From: CAZIVP01 sp964542915
GTDB taxonomy: Bacteria; Calditrichota; Calditrichia; Calditrichales; Calditrichaceae
Length of the DNA: 25,496 nucleotides
NCBI GenBank assembly: GCA_964542915.1
Contig: CAZIVP010000030.1
Span: 1-25,496, forward strand
Direction of reading: 5' to 3'
Position numbers and translations under genes: made by a program. The notes beneath the pieces were generated by a model. It searched no databases. It saw nothing but the letters and a program-made list of their open reading frames with translations, and was not told the DNA's origin. Shown here piece by piece: positions 1-7,367 of the stretch (positions are counted from its first letter, which is position 1; every line of letters begins with the position of its first letter).

Positions 1-7
1 TTAGGTT

Positions 8-128
8 ATGTTAAACATTTACCCTGGGAAGTCCAATTCCATCTGAAGCAGAACAGAGTCTTGATGAATATGTAAATGTAAAAGACCCTGAAACTTTTTG
101 CCAGTACGTAGAGACAAAGACAAAACCT
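8..128 (+). other. frameshifted 5' end of the nuclease gene
   Basis: The frame of the downstream nuclease is open from base 15 but contains no ATG or GTG before the TTG at 129, and a TAA lies in frame at 12-14. An ATG at 8 sits in another frame and would give only 12 residues. Removing one G from the GGG run at 26-28 fuses the two frames into MLNIYPGSPIPSEAEQ and on into the long frame, giving a protein of about 344 residues. The residues between 15 and 128 (including ETFCQYVETKTKPLGS) look like genuine protein continuing into the domain after 129. The start is therefore probably ATG 8, with a one-base insertion, either a real mutation or a sequencing error. Confidence 0.6.
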
Positions 129-1043
129 TTGGGAAGTATCAAAGGATTGAACAGTATAAAGTTTGGTATTTATAAGCGCGGAGATAAAAAGAAAAGACCT
201 AAAAACGCAATTTCTGATGACTCTCATACTTGGTTGTCATATTTTGGAGACAAAAAAAGCGATGCCTTTGAAAGCATTAAAAGTGAATTAATAAAAATTA
301 TAAAATCGGCACAGAGACTTGATTTTGAAAAAATTGATGATATTCATTTACACAGTATTTTTAAATGGAAAGTTGCATTTCTATATTCAAACGAAGGATT
401 TGTACCGATATTTAAAAGGGATGCTCTTCATCTTATAGCAGAGAATTTAGGATTAATAATTTCTAAAAGCACAAAATACTCTGAAATACATAGATTTATA
501 GCTAAAACAAAACCGATAGGGATTAGTGTCTATGACTACATGAGAAAATTGTATTCAGAGTATCGGATTGAGCGAGAATCTGATAAAAAAGGTAATAAGG
601 GAAATTCACCAAAACGAAAAGCAAGAAAAGCAACGGGACAAAGAAATACTTCAAGCCAAAACAGAAAAGGAACACAGGAGTATGTAGCGGAACAATTCCA
701 TAATGAGCTACAACAAAAACTTGAGAGATATTTATCGGATAAATACGGAGTTGATAATGTAGTGCTTGAAGAAAACTATGTTGATGTGAAACTGACTTTA
801 AAAAATGAAATCCATTATTATGAAGTAAAAACGGCGGGATTTGCTGCAGATTGTATTATACAAGGATTAGGTCAATTGCTATCATATGTGCATTTTGAGA
901 ATGATAAGCGAAAAAAGAAATTGATAGTTTTTGGAAAATATTTACCAAATGACCAAGAGACGGATTTTATTGATTTTGTAAAATCACAATTTGATAAGAT
1001 TGATTTTGAATATTTATCATTAACTGAGATAGAAAATGAATAA
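129..1043 (+). CDS. PD-(D/E)XK restriction-type nuclease with McrB-like N-terminal region
   Basis: Probable DNA-cleaving enzyme, likely defence-related. From the TTG at 129 it has 304 residues. The N-terminal half contains LGSIKGLNSIKFGIYKR and FKWKVAFLYS, which resemble, from memory, a region preceding the AAA domain in McrB-like restriction proteins; no AAA motor follows. A basic linker (about 150-180) leads to a C-terminal nuclease domain with the PD-(D/E)XK pattern: D219, then E232-V-K234 on the next strand, then a helix with QGLGQLLSY, as in restriction endonuclease folds. Composition is clearly more AT-rich than the rest of the window, suggesting transfer. TTG 129 cuts into the N-terminal domain and is probably not the true start. 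Any partner gene would lie left of base 1. The nuclease fold is fairly secure; the target and the McrB link are inference. Confidence 0.6.
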   Translation: MGSIKGLNSIKFGIYKRGDKKKRPKNAISDDSHTWLSYFGDKKSDAFESIKSELIKIIKSAQRLDFEKIDDIHLHSIFKWKVAFLYSNEGFVPIFKRDALHLIAENLGLIISKSTKYSEIHRFIAKTKPIGISVYDYMRKLYSEYRIERESDKKGNKGNSPKRKARKATGQRNTSSQNRKGTQEYVAEQFHNELQQKLERYLSDKYGVDNVVLEENYVDVKLTLKNEIHYYEVKTAGFAADCIIQGLGQLLSYVHFENDKRKKKLIVFGKYLPNDQETDFIDFVKSQFDKIDFEYLSLTEIENE

Positions 1044-1352
1044 ACTCCAGCCCATAACATCGTTATAAAACATTTGGCAGTCAGTGCGTTATCGAGCATT
1101 TTGACCCGTATCAAAGTTTGTTGTAACTTGACAGGAAACCGCTTTGAAATGCCCAACGCTTCATACACGTATCCGTTCAAAAAAATTCAAGTGCTGCCTT
1201 GTACGATCCGGAGTATTGTGTACTAAGCATGGCCTACCGGATTCGTCTTCAAATCTTGAACCACACTCAAAACAAAGCTATATATTTAATTGCCTGCTTC
1301 CATTTGATGTAAAACAATGGCAAACGTAACCTGAAAGGTGAAAGAAAAAAAC
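1044..1352. other. intergenic, junction of AT-rich island with the chromosome-like region
   Basis: No credible gene. Composition changes here from AT-rich (left) to roughly balanced (right), so an island edge probably lies in this stretch. A short purine-rich ribosome binding site, AAAGGTGA at 1334-1341, precedes the next gene. No terminator with a T tract is visible after the nuclease stop. Confidence 0.5.
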
Positions 1353-2558
1353 ATGATGAAAAAAACAAGCCTGTTTAACCTGACGCTGTTTCTCACAATA
1401 ACACTTGTTTCCCTTACGGAAGCGACAAATGGTAAAACCAAGCCGTACCGGCAATCGACAACAAACGACAGCATGACTTACCTCGATATCCCCGCCCGTC
1501 CGGACGACGCCGTTGAAGGCTCCGAATTTGCCGAGCAAATCACCGGCTTAAGCCTGAAAAACCGTGAAATAGCCATCGTTGAAGAAATACTGGGGGGTAA
1601 TGTACCCTCTTTTTCGCGCCAATTGCGACCCATCACCTTCAATCAATCCATCGATTCCGATCATTACGAAGTAACGTTTTATACGGTTTGCGACTATATG
1701 GCAATCGGCTCGGAACAGGATTATTTGTACATTCCCATGACGCCCTCCACCGCGCAGTACCTGGCCGATCGGCTGAACGGTTCGCTTCCGACAAAAAAGC
1801 TGGTCGATATCATTTACGCCCAGTCCGATATAAAACTCGACCCGCAACCCATTCCGCCATCGGATGCGATGACGACCGTGCCCGTTTTTAAGCAACATAC
1901 CGATTCCATTGTGCAACAGTTTGCGCAGCGCGGCCACGAACGCCGCGGCGACCGAATCATCGCCGGCCACAAAAAAGATATCATCATCTCGAATAAAATA
2001 TACAGCGCCGACCGAAATTACGAGCGGGTTGTCATTTATGGCTGGCATCGCAGTAAAAACGATCCCATTCAACCCGTTTATAACGGGCACACGGCTGAGT
2101 ACGCCGATTATTCGCACGGCGTTCGAATCATATCGAATATCGTAACCGTTAACGACGATACAACCACCGTGCCGTCCCTATTGCAGGATGCTCGCTTGTG
2201 CGACCTTTTAAGCAGTGAAGGACCGATCAGCCGGCCCTACTACCCTGAAAGCCCCTTTCTTACCTCCTTGTGGAACCCATCCGACAACGTACCGGGCCAT
2301 GTTAAACTCTATCAGAACTATCCCAATCCATTTAATCCCACGACGACCATCCGTTATGTTCTCCACCGTCCCGCTTTTGTGCAATTGACCGTTTATGATA
2401 TGCTGGGCCGGAAAGTAGCGGTTCTGGTGAATACAAGGCAGCAAACAGGCAATCATACCGTCGCTTTTAACGGCAATCGGTTAGCCGGCGGCGTTTACGG
2501 TTATCAAATTTCCGCCGGTCCGTTTACCCAATCCCGGAAAATGCTTCTGACCAGGTAA
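1353..2558 (+). CDS. secreted protein with T9SS type A C-terminal sorting domain
   Basis: Exported protein of 401 residues and unknown function. The N-terminus has lysines followed by a hydrophobic stretch (MMKKTSLFNLTLFLTITLVS), a signal peptide for Sec export. The last 90 or so residues form the FlgD-like/T9SS sorting domain: LYQNYPNPFNPTTTIRY, then VYDMLGRKVAVLV and a final GGVYGYQI strand. In this family the domain directs passage through the type IX system and surface attachment or release. The central 280 residues are not recognised. ATG 1353 is preferred over an in-frame GTG at 1338, because the AAAGGTGA site overlaps that GTG and is well placed for the ATG. It stands alone, with 213 bases before the next gene. 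Confidence 0.85.
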   Translation: MMKKTSLFNLTLFLTITLVSLTEATNGKTKPYRQSTTNDSMTYLDIPARPDDAVEGSEFAEQITGLSLKNREIAIVEEILGGNVPSFSRQLRPITFNQSIDSDHYEVTFYTVCDYMAIGSEQDYLYIPMTPSTAQYLADRLNGSLPTKKLVDIIYAQSDIKLDPQPIPPSDAMTTVPVFKQHTDSIVQQFAQRGHERRGDRIIAGHKKDIIISNKIYSADRNYERVVIYGWHRSKNDPIQPVYNGHTAEYADYSHGVRIISNIVTVNDDTTTVPSLLQDARLCDLLSSEGPISRPYYPESPFLTSLWNPSDNVPGHVKLYQNYPNPFNPTTTIRYVLHRPAFVQLTVYDMLGRKVAVLVNTRQQTGNHTVAFNGNRLAGGVYGYQISAGPFTQSRKMLLTR

Positions 2559-2771
2559 TATGCAACCGATCGCCGAAGCGACCGGATATAGCGCAACAAA
2601 CCCATCAAACTTTCATCCTCCCGAGCCCTGCCTGTTTTGTGAACATGGGAGCAGACGCCCCGATTTACGCCCGCCTTCCGGTTTTGTTTTGTTATTTACC
2701 ATCGCCCTCCTTTATATTACATGCCTTTGTTTAGCGAACGATGCTAATTGCAAAGATAGGGAGGCGTTTTT

Positions 2772-3140
2772 ATGTACAAAGCATGGCTTATTATCGCGGC
2801 AGTTACGGGTCTGTTGAGCGTGGCTCTGGGCGCTTTCGGGGCGCACGCCCTCAAATCGCTGCTGAACGAATACGGCGCTTCGATCTGGGAGACGGCCGTT
2901 CAATACCAGATGTTCCACACCATTGCACTGCTGTTCGTAGGCATCTGGCAATATGTGGATAAGACCGCCAACCTCGATCCGGCGGGCTGGCTGTTTTTGA
3001 TCGGCATGCTTTTATTCTCCGGAAGCCTTTACCTGTTGGCCGTCGCTCAGATTAAATGGCTGGGCGCCGTTACCCCCTTCGGCGGCGTCGCCTTTTTAGC
3101 CGGTTGGGGCTGGATGATTTACACCTTCATCAAACAATGA
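2772..3140 (+). CDS. DUF423 family inner-membrane protein
   Basis: Small integral membrane protein of 122 residues in the DUF423 (YgdD-like) family; its biochemical role is not established. Four hydrophobic segments are visible (about 5-25, 45-62, 73-92 and 97-118). The family hallmark GAFGAHAL lies after the first helix and QMFHTIALL opens the second. A strong ribosome binding site, GGGAGG at 2759-2764, precedes the ATG. The 5' spacer 2559-2771 holds an imperfect hairpin at 2567-2586 and no gene. The next gene starts 77 bases downstream in the same direction, so co-transcription is possible but there is no functional link. Confidence 0.9.
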   Translation: MYKAWLIIAAVTGLLSVALGAFGAHALKSLLNEYGASIWETAVQYQMFHTIALLFVGIWQYVDKTANLDPAGWLFLIGMLLFSGSLYLLAVAQIKWLGAVTPFGGVAFLAGWGWMIYTFIKQ

Positions 3141-3217
3141 AACGTAACAAACGTGGAACAATTCGTTTTTGTATATCGCTTTTCGAGGTTTTAATTCAAA
3201 TGTCACCTGGAGGAAAC

Positions 3218-5377
3218 ATGAAGTTGCGGACCTTTTTCATGCTGATCGTCTTTTTCGCATGCATCCCTTTGCAGGCGCAGGACAGCCTGCTAACGCTTGA
3301 ACAGGCCATCCTGGGCAGCTACAATGATTTAAAAGTTGACAATTTGAAACAGTTGCAATGGATCGCCGGCAGCAAGCAATTGTCTTATCTGGATTCGCTT
3401 GATGAACGTTACGGGCTCGTCAAAATCACGCTTGAAGACACGCGACCGGAAATGCTGCTTTCTCTGGATACATTAAAAAAGGCGCTTCGTAAGAGCGACT
3501 TCGAAACCCCTTCCCGTTTTCCGTCGGTGGAGTGGCTCGACCCGCATCGATTCCGCTTTTCACACAACAGTCGATATTTCAGCTATCATTGCACCAGCAA
3601 ACAAGTGACGCTCCTCAATAAAATACCGGAGGAGGCAAAGCACCCTCAAATCGAAGATACCCGCCAGCGTGTGGCCTTCACCAGGGGACAAAATGTGTAT
3701 ATCGCTTACAACCCGGAGACGGTAGTGCAGGTCACCCACGATACGGAGGAGGGTATCGTCAACGGCGATCCCTACGTGCATCGTGCGGAGTTCGGCATCC
3801 GCAAAGGCAAGTTCTGGTCGCCCGGGGGAAACTATCTGGCCTTCTACCGCAAGGATGAGCGCAACGTAAGCCGCTATCCGCTGGTCGATCTCGATGAACG
3901 GCCGGCGACGCTGCGCGAAATTCGCTATCCCATGGCCGGTATGGCCAGCGAACACGTCCAAATCGGCGTTTACAATCTCAACAGCGCTTCCCTGACCTTC
4001 CTGCAAACGGGCCAACCCAAAGATCACTATCTGACCGGCGTTACCTGGAGTCCCGACGAGCAATACATTTACGTTGGCGTTCTCAACCGCGACCAGGATC
4101 ATTTGCGTCTGGTACAGTTCGACGCCCGCAGCGGTCAGCCTTTGCGCACCCTTTTTGAAGAGAAAGACGAGCAATGGGTGGAGCCGGAACACGGGCTGTT
4201 CTTTGTTCCCGAACATCCCAACCGGTTTTTATGGCTTTCCAAACGCAACGGATACAATCACCTTTACCACTATCGCGACGACGGCAAATTACTGGATCAT
4301 TACGATATCGGTGAGCGGGATATTACCGACATTATCGGTTTCAGTTCCGACGGTCGTTTTGTTTTTTTCGAAGCGGCTTCGCCGGACGGTATGGAACGCC
4401 ACGGCTATCGGCTTGATGTCCAATCCGGCGATATCGAAAAACGCACCGAAGCAAGCGGCATTCATAATCTGAAGCCCGGCAGCGACGGCCGGTATGTCAT
4501 CGATGTATTCCATAACCACACCACTCCGCGAACCATCGCCATTCACGATCGTAACGGGCAACGCCTCCGCACTCTGCTCGAAGCCGAAAATCCGTTACGC
4601 AACTTTAAGCTGGGCGCGATCCGCTATCTGAAAATCGAGACCGAAAACGGGACCAGGCTCAATGCGCGCATGATCTTGCCGGTTGATTTTGATCCCACCA
4701 AACGGTATCCCGTGATTATATATGTTTACGGCGGACCGCACGGCCAGATGGTCAGCGACAGCTGGCTGCGCGGCTGGCCGTTATGGTTCCAGTATATGGC
4801 CCAGCGCGGCTACATCGTTTTTTCTCTCGATAATCGCGGGACCAACAACCGCGGTCTGGAATTCGAACAGGCCATCCACCGTCGCCTGGGTACCGTGGAA
4901 TTAGAGGATCAGATGGCGGGCGTCAAGTTTCTTAAATCCCGTAATTTTGTAGATACCACCCGCATCGGCGTACACGGATGGAGCTACGGCGGCTTTATGA
5001 CCATCACCATGCTGACCCGCCGGCCGGGCGTTTTCAAGGCAGGCGTGGCCGGCGGTCCGGTAATCGACTGGCGTTATTACGAAGTGATGTACGGCGAACG
5101 GTATATGGAAACCCCGCAGAGCAACCCCGAAGGATATGAAGAAGCCAACCTGCTCAATTATGTGGATCAACTACAGAACCCGTTGTTGATCATTCATGGC
5201 GCCGTCGATCCGGTCGTGGTCTGGCAAAACAGTCTGCTGTATCTGCGCAAAGCCATCGATATGGGTAAACAGGTGGACTACTTCGTCTATCCCGGCGACG
5301 AACACAACATGCGCGGCAAGGATCGCGTCCACCTGTATCGGAAAATCACGGATTATTTTGAGCGGCATTTGAAATAA
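3218..5377 (+). CDS. S9 family peptidase, dipeptidyl-peptidase-IV type
   Basis: Exported serine exopeptidase that trims dipeptides from peptide N-termini, probably in the periplasm; 719 residues. Residues 1-20 are a signal peptide ending FACIPLQAQ. Residues about 30-470 form the beta-propeller, and 480-719 the alpha/beta-hydrolase. Catalytic triad: S589 in GWSYGGF, D664 in HGAVDPVV, H696 in GDEHNM. The DNRGTNNRG motif (538-546) is also present. The substrate-amine-binding region reads YVHRAEFG (187-193), where classical DPP-IV has two adjacent Glu; only E191 is present. ATG 3218 is chosen because GGAGGA (3207-3212) precedes it and a signal peptide begins there; the frame is open further upstream into the previous gene, but without support. 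It converges on sufE with a shared terminator. Confidence 0.93.
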   Translation: MKLRTFFMLIVFFACIPLQAQDSLLTLEQAILGSYNDLKVDNLKQLQWIAGSKQLSYLDSLDERYGLVKITLEDTRPEMLLSLDTLKKALRKSDFETPSRFPSVEWLDPHRFRFSHNSRYFSYHCTSKQVTLLNKIPEEAKHPQIEDTRQRVAFTRGQNVYIAYNPETVVQVTHDTEEGIVNGDPYVHRAEFGIRKGKFWSPGGNYLAFYRKDERNVSRYPLVDLDERPATLREIRYPMAGMASEHVQIGVYNLNSASLTFLQTGQPKDHYLTGVTWSPDEQYIYVGVLNRDQDHLRLVQFDARSGQPLRTLFEEKDEQWVEPEHGLFFVPEHPNRFLWLSKRNGYNHLYHYRDDGKLLDHYDIGERDITDIIGFSSDGRFVFFEAASPDGMERHGYRLDVQSGDIEKRTEASGIHNLKPGSDGRYVIDVFHNHTTPRTIAIHDRNGQRLRTLLEAENPLRNFKLGAIRYLKIETENGTRLNARMILPVDFDPTKRYPVIIYVYGGPHGQMVSDSWLRGWPLWFQYMAQRGYIVFSLDNRGTNNRGLEFEQAIHRRLGTVELEDQMAGVKFLKSRNFVDTTRIGVHGWSYGGFMTITMLTRRPGVFKAGVAGGPVIDWRYYEVMYGERYMETPQSNPEGYEEANLLNYVDQLQNPLLIIHGAVDPVVVWQNSLLYLRKAIDMGKQVDYFVYPGDEHNMRGKDRVHLYRKITDYFERHLK

Positions 5378-5479
5378 AACGCCCGTTGCGGAGCGAATCA
5401 CAGCCGGATTAACGTCAGCAGACAACGGAATGTAAAGATTCTATTAGTTCATAGATTGTGCAAGGCGGGTTTAAAATAG

Positions 5480-5504
5480 AGAGGCGCAGATTCACTGCGC
5501 CTCT
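5480..5504. terminator. bidirectional rho-independent terminator
   Basis: A 10-bp perfect stem (AGAGGCGCAG / CTGCGCCTCT) with loop ATTCA lies between the convergent peptidase and sufE genes. T-rich tracts follow on both strands: TTTG on the plus, TCTATTTT on the minus. It probably serves both genes. Confidence 0.85.
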
Positions 5505-5522
5505 TTGTGGTTAACAGGCGCT

Positions 5523-5981
5523 TTAATTGATCGAAGGCTCTTTACGTTGAGCCATACGTCTGGCGGCAATTTGCACCGCTTCCACCATGGCCGAAAGCCC
5601 CATGCCTTTACCCATTGAAATATTTTGCCGAAAGATCTTTTCCACAATATCCGGAGAGACCCGGGCCACTTCTTCCGGGGGTAAGCCCGAAAGCGCCTTA
5701 TCCAGAATGGCGGCCAGCGCTTTGGCCGATACGCCCGAAGGATTCTCAACGGCAAAATACAATTTAACCGTATCGTCATCCTGTTTTTTAACCCATAAAT
5801 AGGCCTCCGATTCGCAATAGGGTATTTGATTCTCTTTGGGATAAGGCGGTTCGGCCACTTCAGGCGGCACGGGTTTAAACTTGTCAGCAAAACCGATTAG
5901 CAGTTCGCTGCGTTCCATGGTATCCCCCGCCATATTCAGTGATTCGATGATATCGTTCAATTTTTGCGGCAGAGGGCTCAT
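5523..5981 (-). CDS. sufE: SufE family sulfur acceptor protein
   Basis: Cytoplasmic sulfur carrier of 152 residues that takes persulfide sulfur from a cysteine desulfurase (SufS/CsdA) for iron-sulfur cluster assembly. The active cysteine is C56 in IPYCESEAYLWV, the position held by the GCQSxVW motif in E. coli SufE. A helical C-terminal half (SGLPPEEVARVSPDIV) matches the family. Length is typical (about 140-150). An AAAGGGTGG ribosome binding site precedes the ATG. It lies 38 bases downstream of a sulfurtransferase on the same strand, with no suf genes nearby, so it may receive sulfur from, or pass it to, that neighbour; this link is inference. Confidence 0.9.
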   Translation of the reverse strand: MSPLPQKLNDIIESLNMAGDTMERSELLIGFADKFKPVPPEVAEPPYPKENQIPYCESEAYLWVKKQDDDTVKLYFAVENPSGVSAKALAAILDKALSGLPPEEVARVSPDIVEKIFRQNISMGKGMGLSAMVEAVQIAARRMAQRKEPSIN

Positions 5982-6019
5982 AAGACCACCCTTTCTTTTA
6001 TATGCAGATATTCAATGCT

Positions 6020-6883
6020 TTACTTTTCGATGGGCACATTGACCAGATTGCCGTACTCGGTCCAGGAGCCGTCGTAGTTACGGACGTTCCGGAAACCCAG
6101 TAAATACTTCAACACAAACCAGGTATGGCTGCTGCGCTCGCCGATACGGCAATACGTGATGACATCGTCATCCGGTTTAAGCCCCAATTGTTGTTGATAG
6201 ATTTCCTTTAAAGCGCCGGCCGGTTTGAACGCGCCCGTTTCCGGATCGACCGCTTTGCTCCACGGTACGTTATGGGCGCCGGGAATGTGGCCGCCACGCA
6301 AGGCCCCTTCATTGGGATAGTTTTCCATGTGCAGGCGCTCGCCGCTGAATTCTTCCGGGCTGCGCACATCGACCAGCGGCTGTTTTTGTTTGACATGCTT
6401 CAATACTTCATCCCGAAAGGCGCGAATCTGACTGTCATCCCTATCGTTTGCCACATATTTGGTTGTGTCGTATTCGGGCCGTTCTTTGGTGAGGGGACGT
6501 TTTTCCTGTTCCCACCGCAGGCGCCCGCCGTCCATGACCCGGGCGTTGGCGTGCCCGAATAACTGAAATACCCAGAACGCATAACACGCCCACCAGTTAT
6601 TCTTGTCGCCGTAAAAAACGGCGGTCATATCCCGCGTCATCCCGATACGCGACATCAGTTTTTCAAATCCCTCCTTTTCGATGTAATCACGACGTAACGG
6701 ATCGTTCAAATCATTGACCCAATCCACATGGACGGCGCCCGGAATGTGGCCGGAGTGATAGAGCAACGTATCCTCGTTGGATTCGATTAAACGCACCTTG
6801 GGATCGTTGCGATGTTCTTCCACCCATTCCGTGCTGACCAATATTTCGGGATGGGCGTAACCGCGTTGCTTTATATCATTCAT
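6020..6883 (-). CDS. thiosulfate/3-mercaptopyruvate sulfurtransferase (two rhodanese domains)
   Basis: Moves sulfane sulfur from thiosulfate or mercaptopyruvate to an acceptor through a cysteine persulfide; 287 residues, the usual length. The N-terminal rhodanese domain (about 12-130) is inactive and structural, with the HIPGAVHVDW motif. The C-terminal domain (150-287) carries C245 in TYCRIGERSSHTW, the loop of the CysA-type thiosulfate sulfurtransferases, and a second HIPGAHNVPW. ATG at 6883 is preferred because an AAAGGAG site lies 8 bases upstream. A further ATG 21 codons upstream would add a polar tail with no domain content. No signal peptide is seen, so it is cytoplasmic, and it probably forms an operon with sufE. 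Confidence 0.9.
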   Translation of the reverse strand: MNDIKQRGYAHPEILVSTEWVEEHRNDPKVRLIESNEDTLLYHSGHIPGAVHVDWVNDLNDPLRRDYIEKEGFEKLMSRIGMTRDMTAVFYGDKNNWWACYAFWVFQLFGHANARVMDGGRLRWEQEKRPLTKERPEYDTTKYVANDRDDSQIRAFRDEVLKHVKQKQPLVDVRSPEEFSGERLHMENYPNEGALRGGHIPGAHNVPWSKAVDPETGAFKPAGALKEIYQQQLGLKPDDDVITYCRIGERSSHTWFVLKYLLGFRNVRNYDGSWTEYGNLVNVPIEK

Positions 6884-7311
6884 GGAGCCTGCTCCTTTTG
6901 TTTTTTCATCTGTAACCTTTTGCTTATCCATATTTAATGAGCACACCCGCTTTAATATTTCCGAACGGTTTTTAATGTCAGGGACAGGGCTCCATATTCC
7001 ATCCCTGCCCTATTCCCTAACCTGTATGAGCCCCGAAAGACCGGGATATTCGAAAGGATAAACCACGAAGGGATCCTCCAATGGCTTCCCTCAGATTTCT
7101 TGGAAAAGAGCAATAATTCTACGACCAAGGTATTAAGAACATAAAGCTGGATTAGTGGAATGATGGAATAGTGGAATAAGATAACGACCGCGTCCTGCTT
7201 TTCTCCGAAAATTCTTATTTTTCTCTGCGTTCTCGGCGGTTCAATGACCTGCCCACCTGTCGCGATTTTTCGGGAGCAAAGCAAGCATTGTACAACTAAG
7301 GTAATGCAGAT
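6884..7311. repeat. intergenic spacer with dispersed repeat fragments
   Basis: No credible gene. It holds pieces of repeats also found elsewhere in the window: CTCTGCGTTCTCGGCGGTTC at 7223-7242 (compare 15795, 23808, 24065, 24334), an ACCACGAAGGG tract near 7060 (compare 15651), a TTTTTCGGGA piece near 7265 (compare 15705, 23883) and a GGAATGATGGAATAGTGGAA tract near 7155 (compare 23727). The sufE-sulfurtransferase promoter should lie near 6890-6960. Confidence 0.6.
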
Positions 7312-7344
7312 AAAAAAAGGCCCACGAACGCCGGTCCGTGAGCC
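7312..7344 (-). terminator. rho-independent terminator of pepD
   Basis: On the minus strand, an 11-bp stem with wobble pairs (GGCTCACGGAC / GTTCGTGGGCC) and loop CGGC is followed at once by seven T. It starts 24 bases after the pepD stop codon. Confidence 0.92.
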
Positions 7345-7367
7345 TTTGTGAGAGGAATCAATCTTAA

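Noticed and set aside
1048..1160. Possible attC site after the nuclease gene (CCCATAACATCGTTAT, GTGCGTTATCGAGC, GCCCAACGC)
   Set aside because: The core-like pieces are not in the RYYYAAC ... GTTRRRY order with a foldable stem between them; the only good pair (GCGTT / AACGC) is in the opposite order.
1144..1329. Short open frame in the spacer before the T9SS gene
   Set aside because: No ribosome binding site, no protein-like composition, and its reading depends on a spacer with an abrupt composition change.
3560..4216. Long open frame on the minus strand inside the S9 peptidase
   Set aside because: Antisense shadow of a gene whose domains and catalytic residues are clear; no independent start signal or recognised motif.
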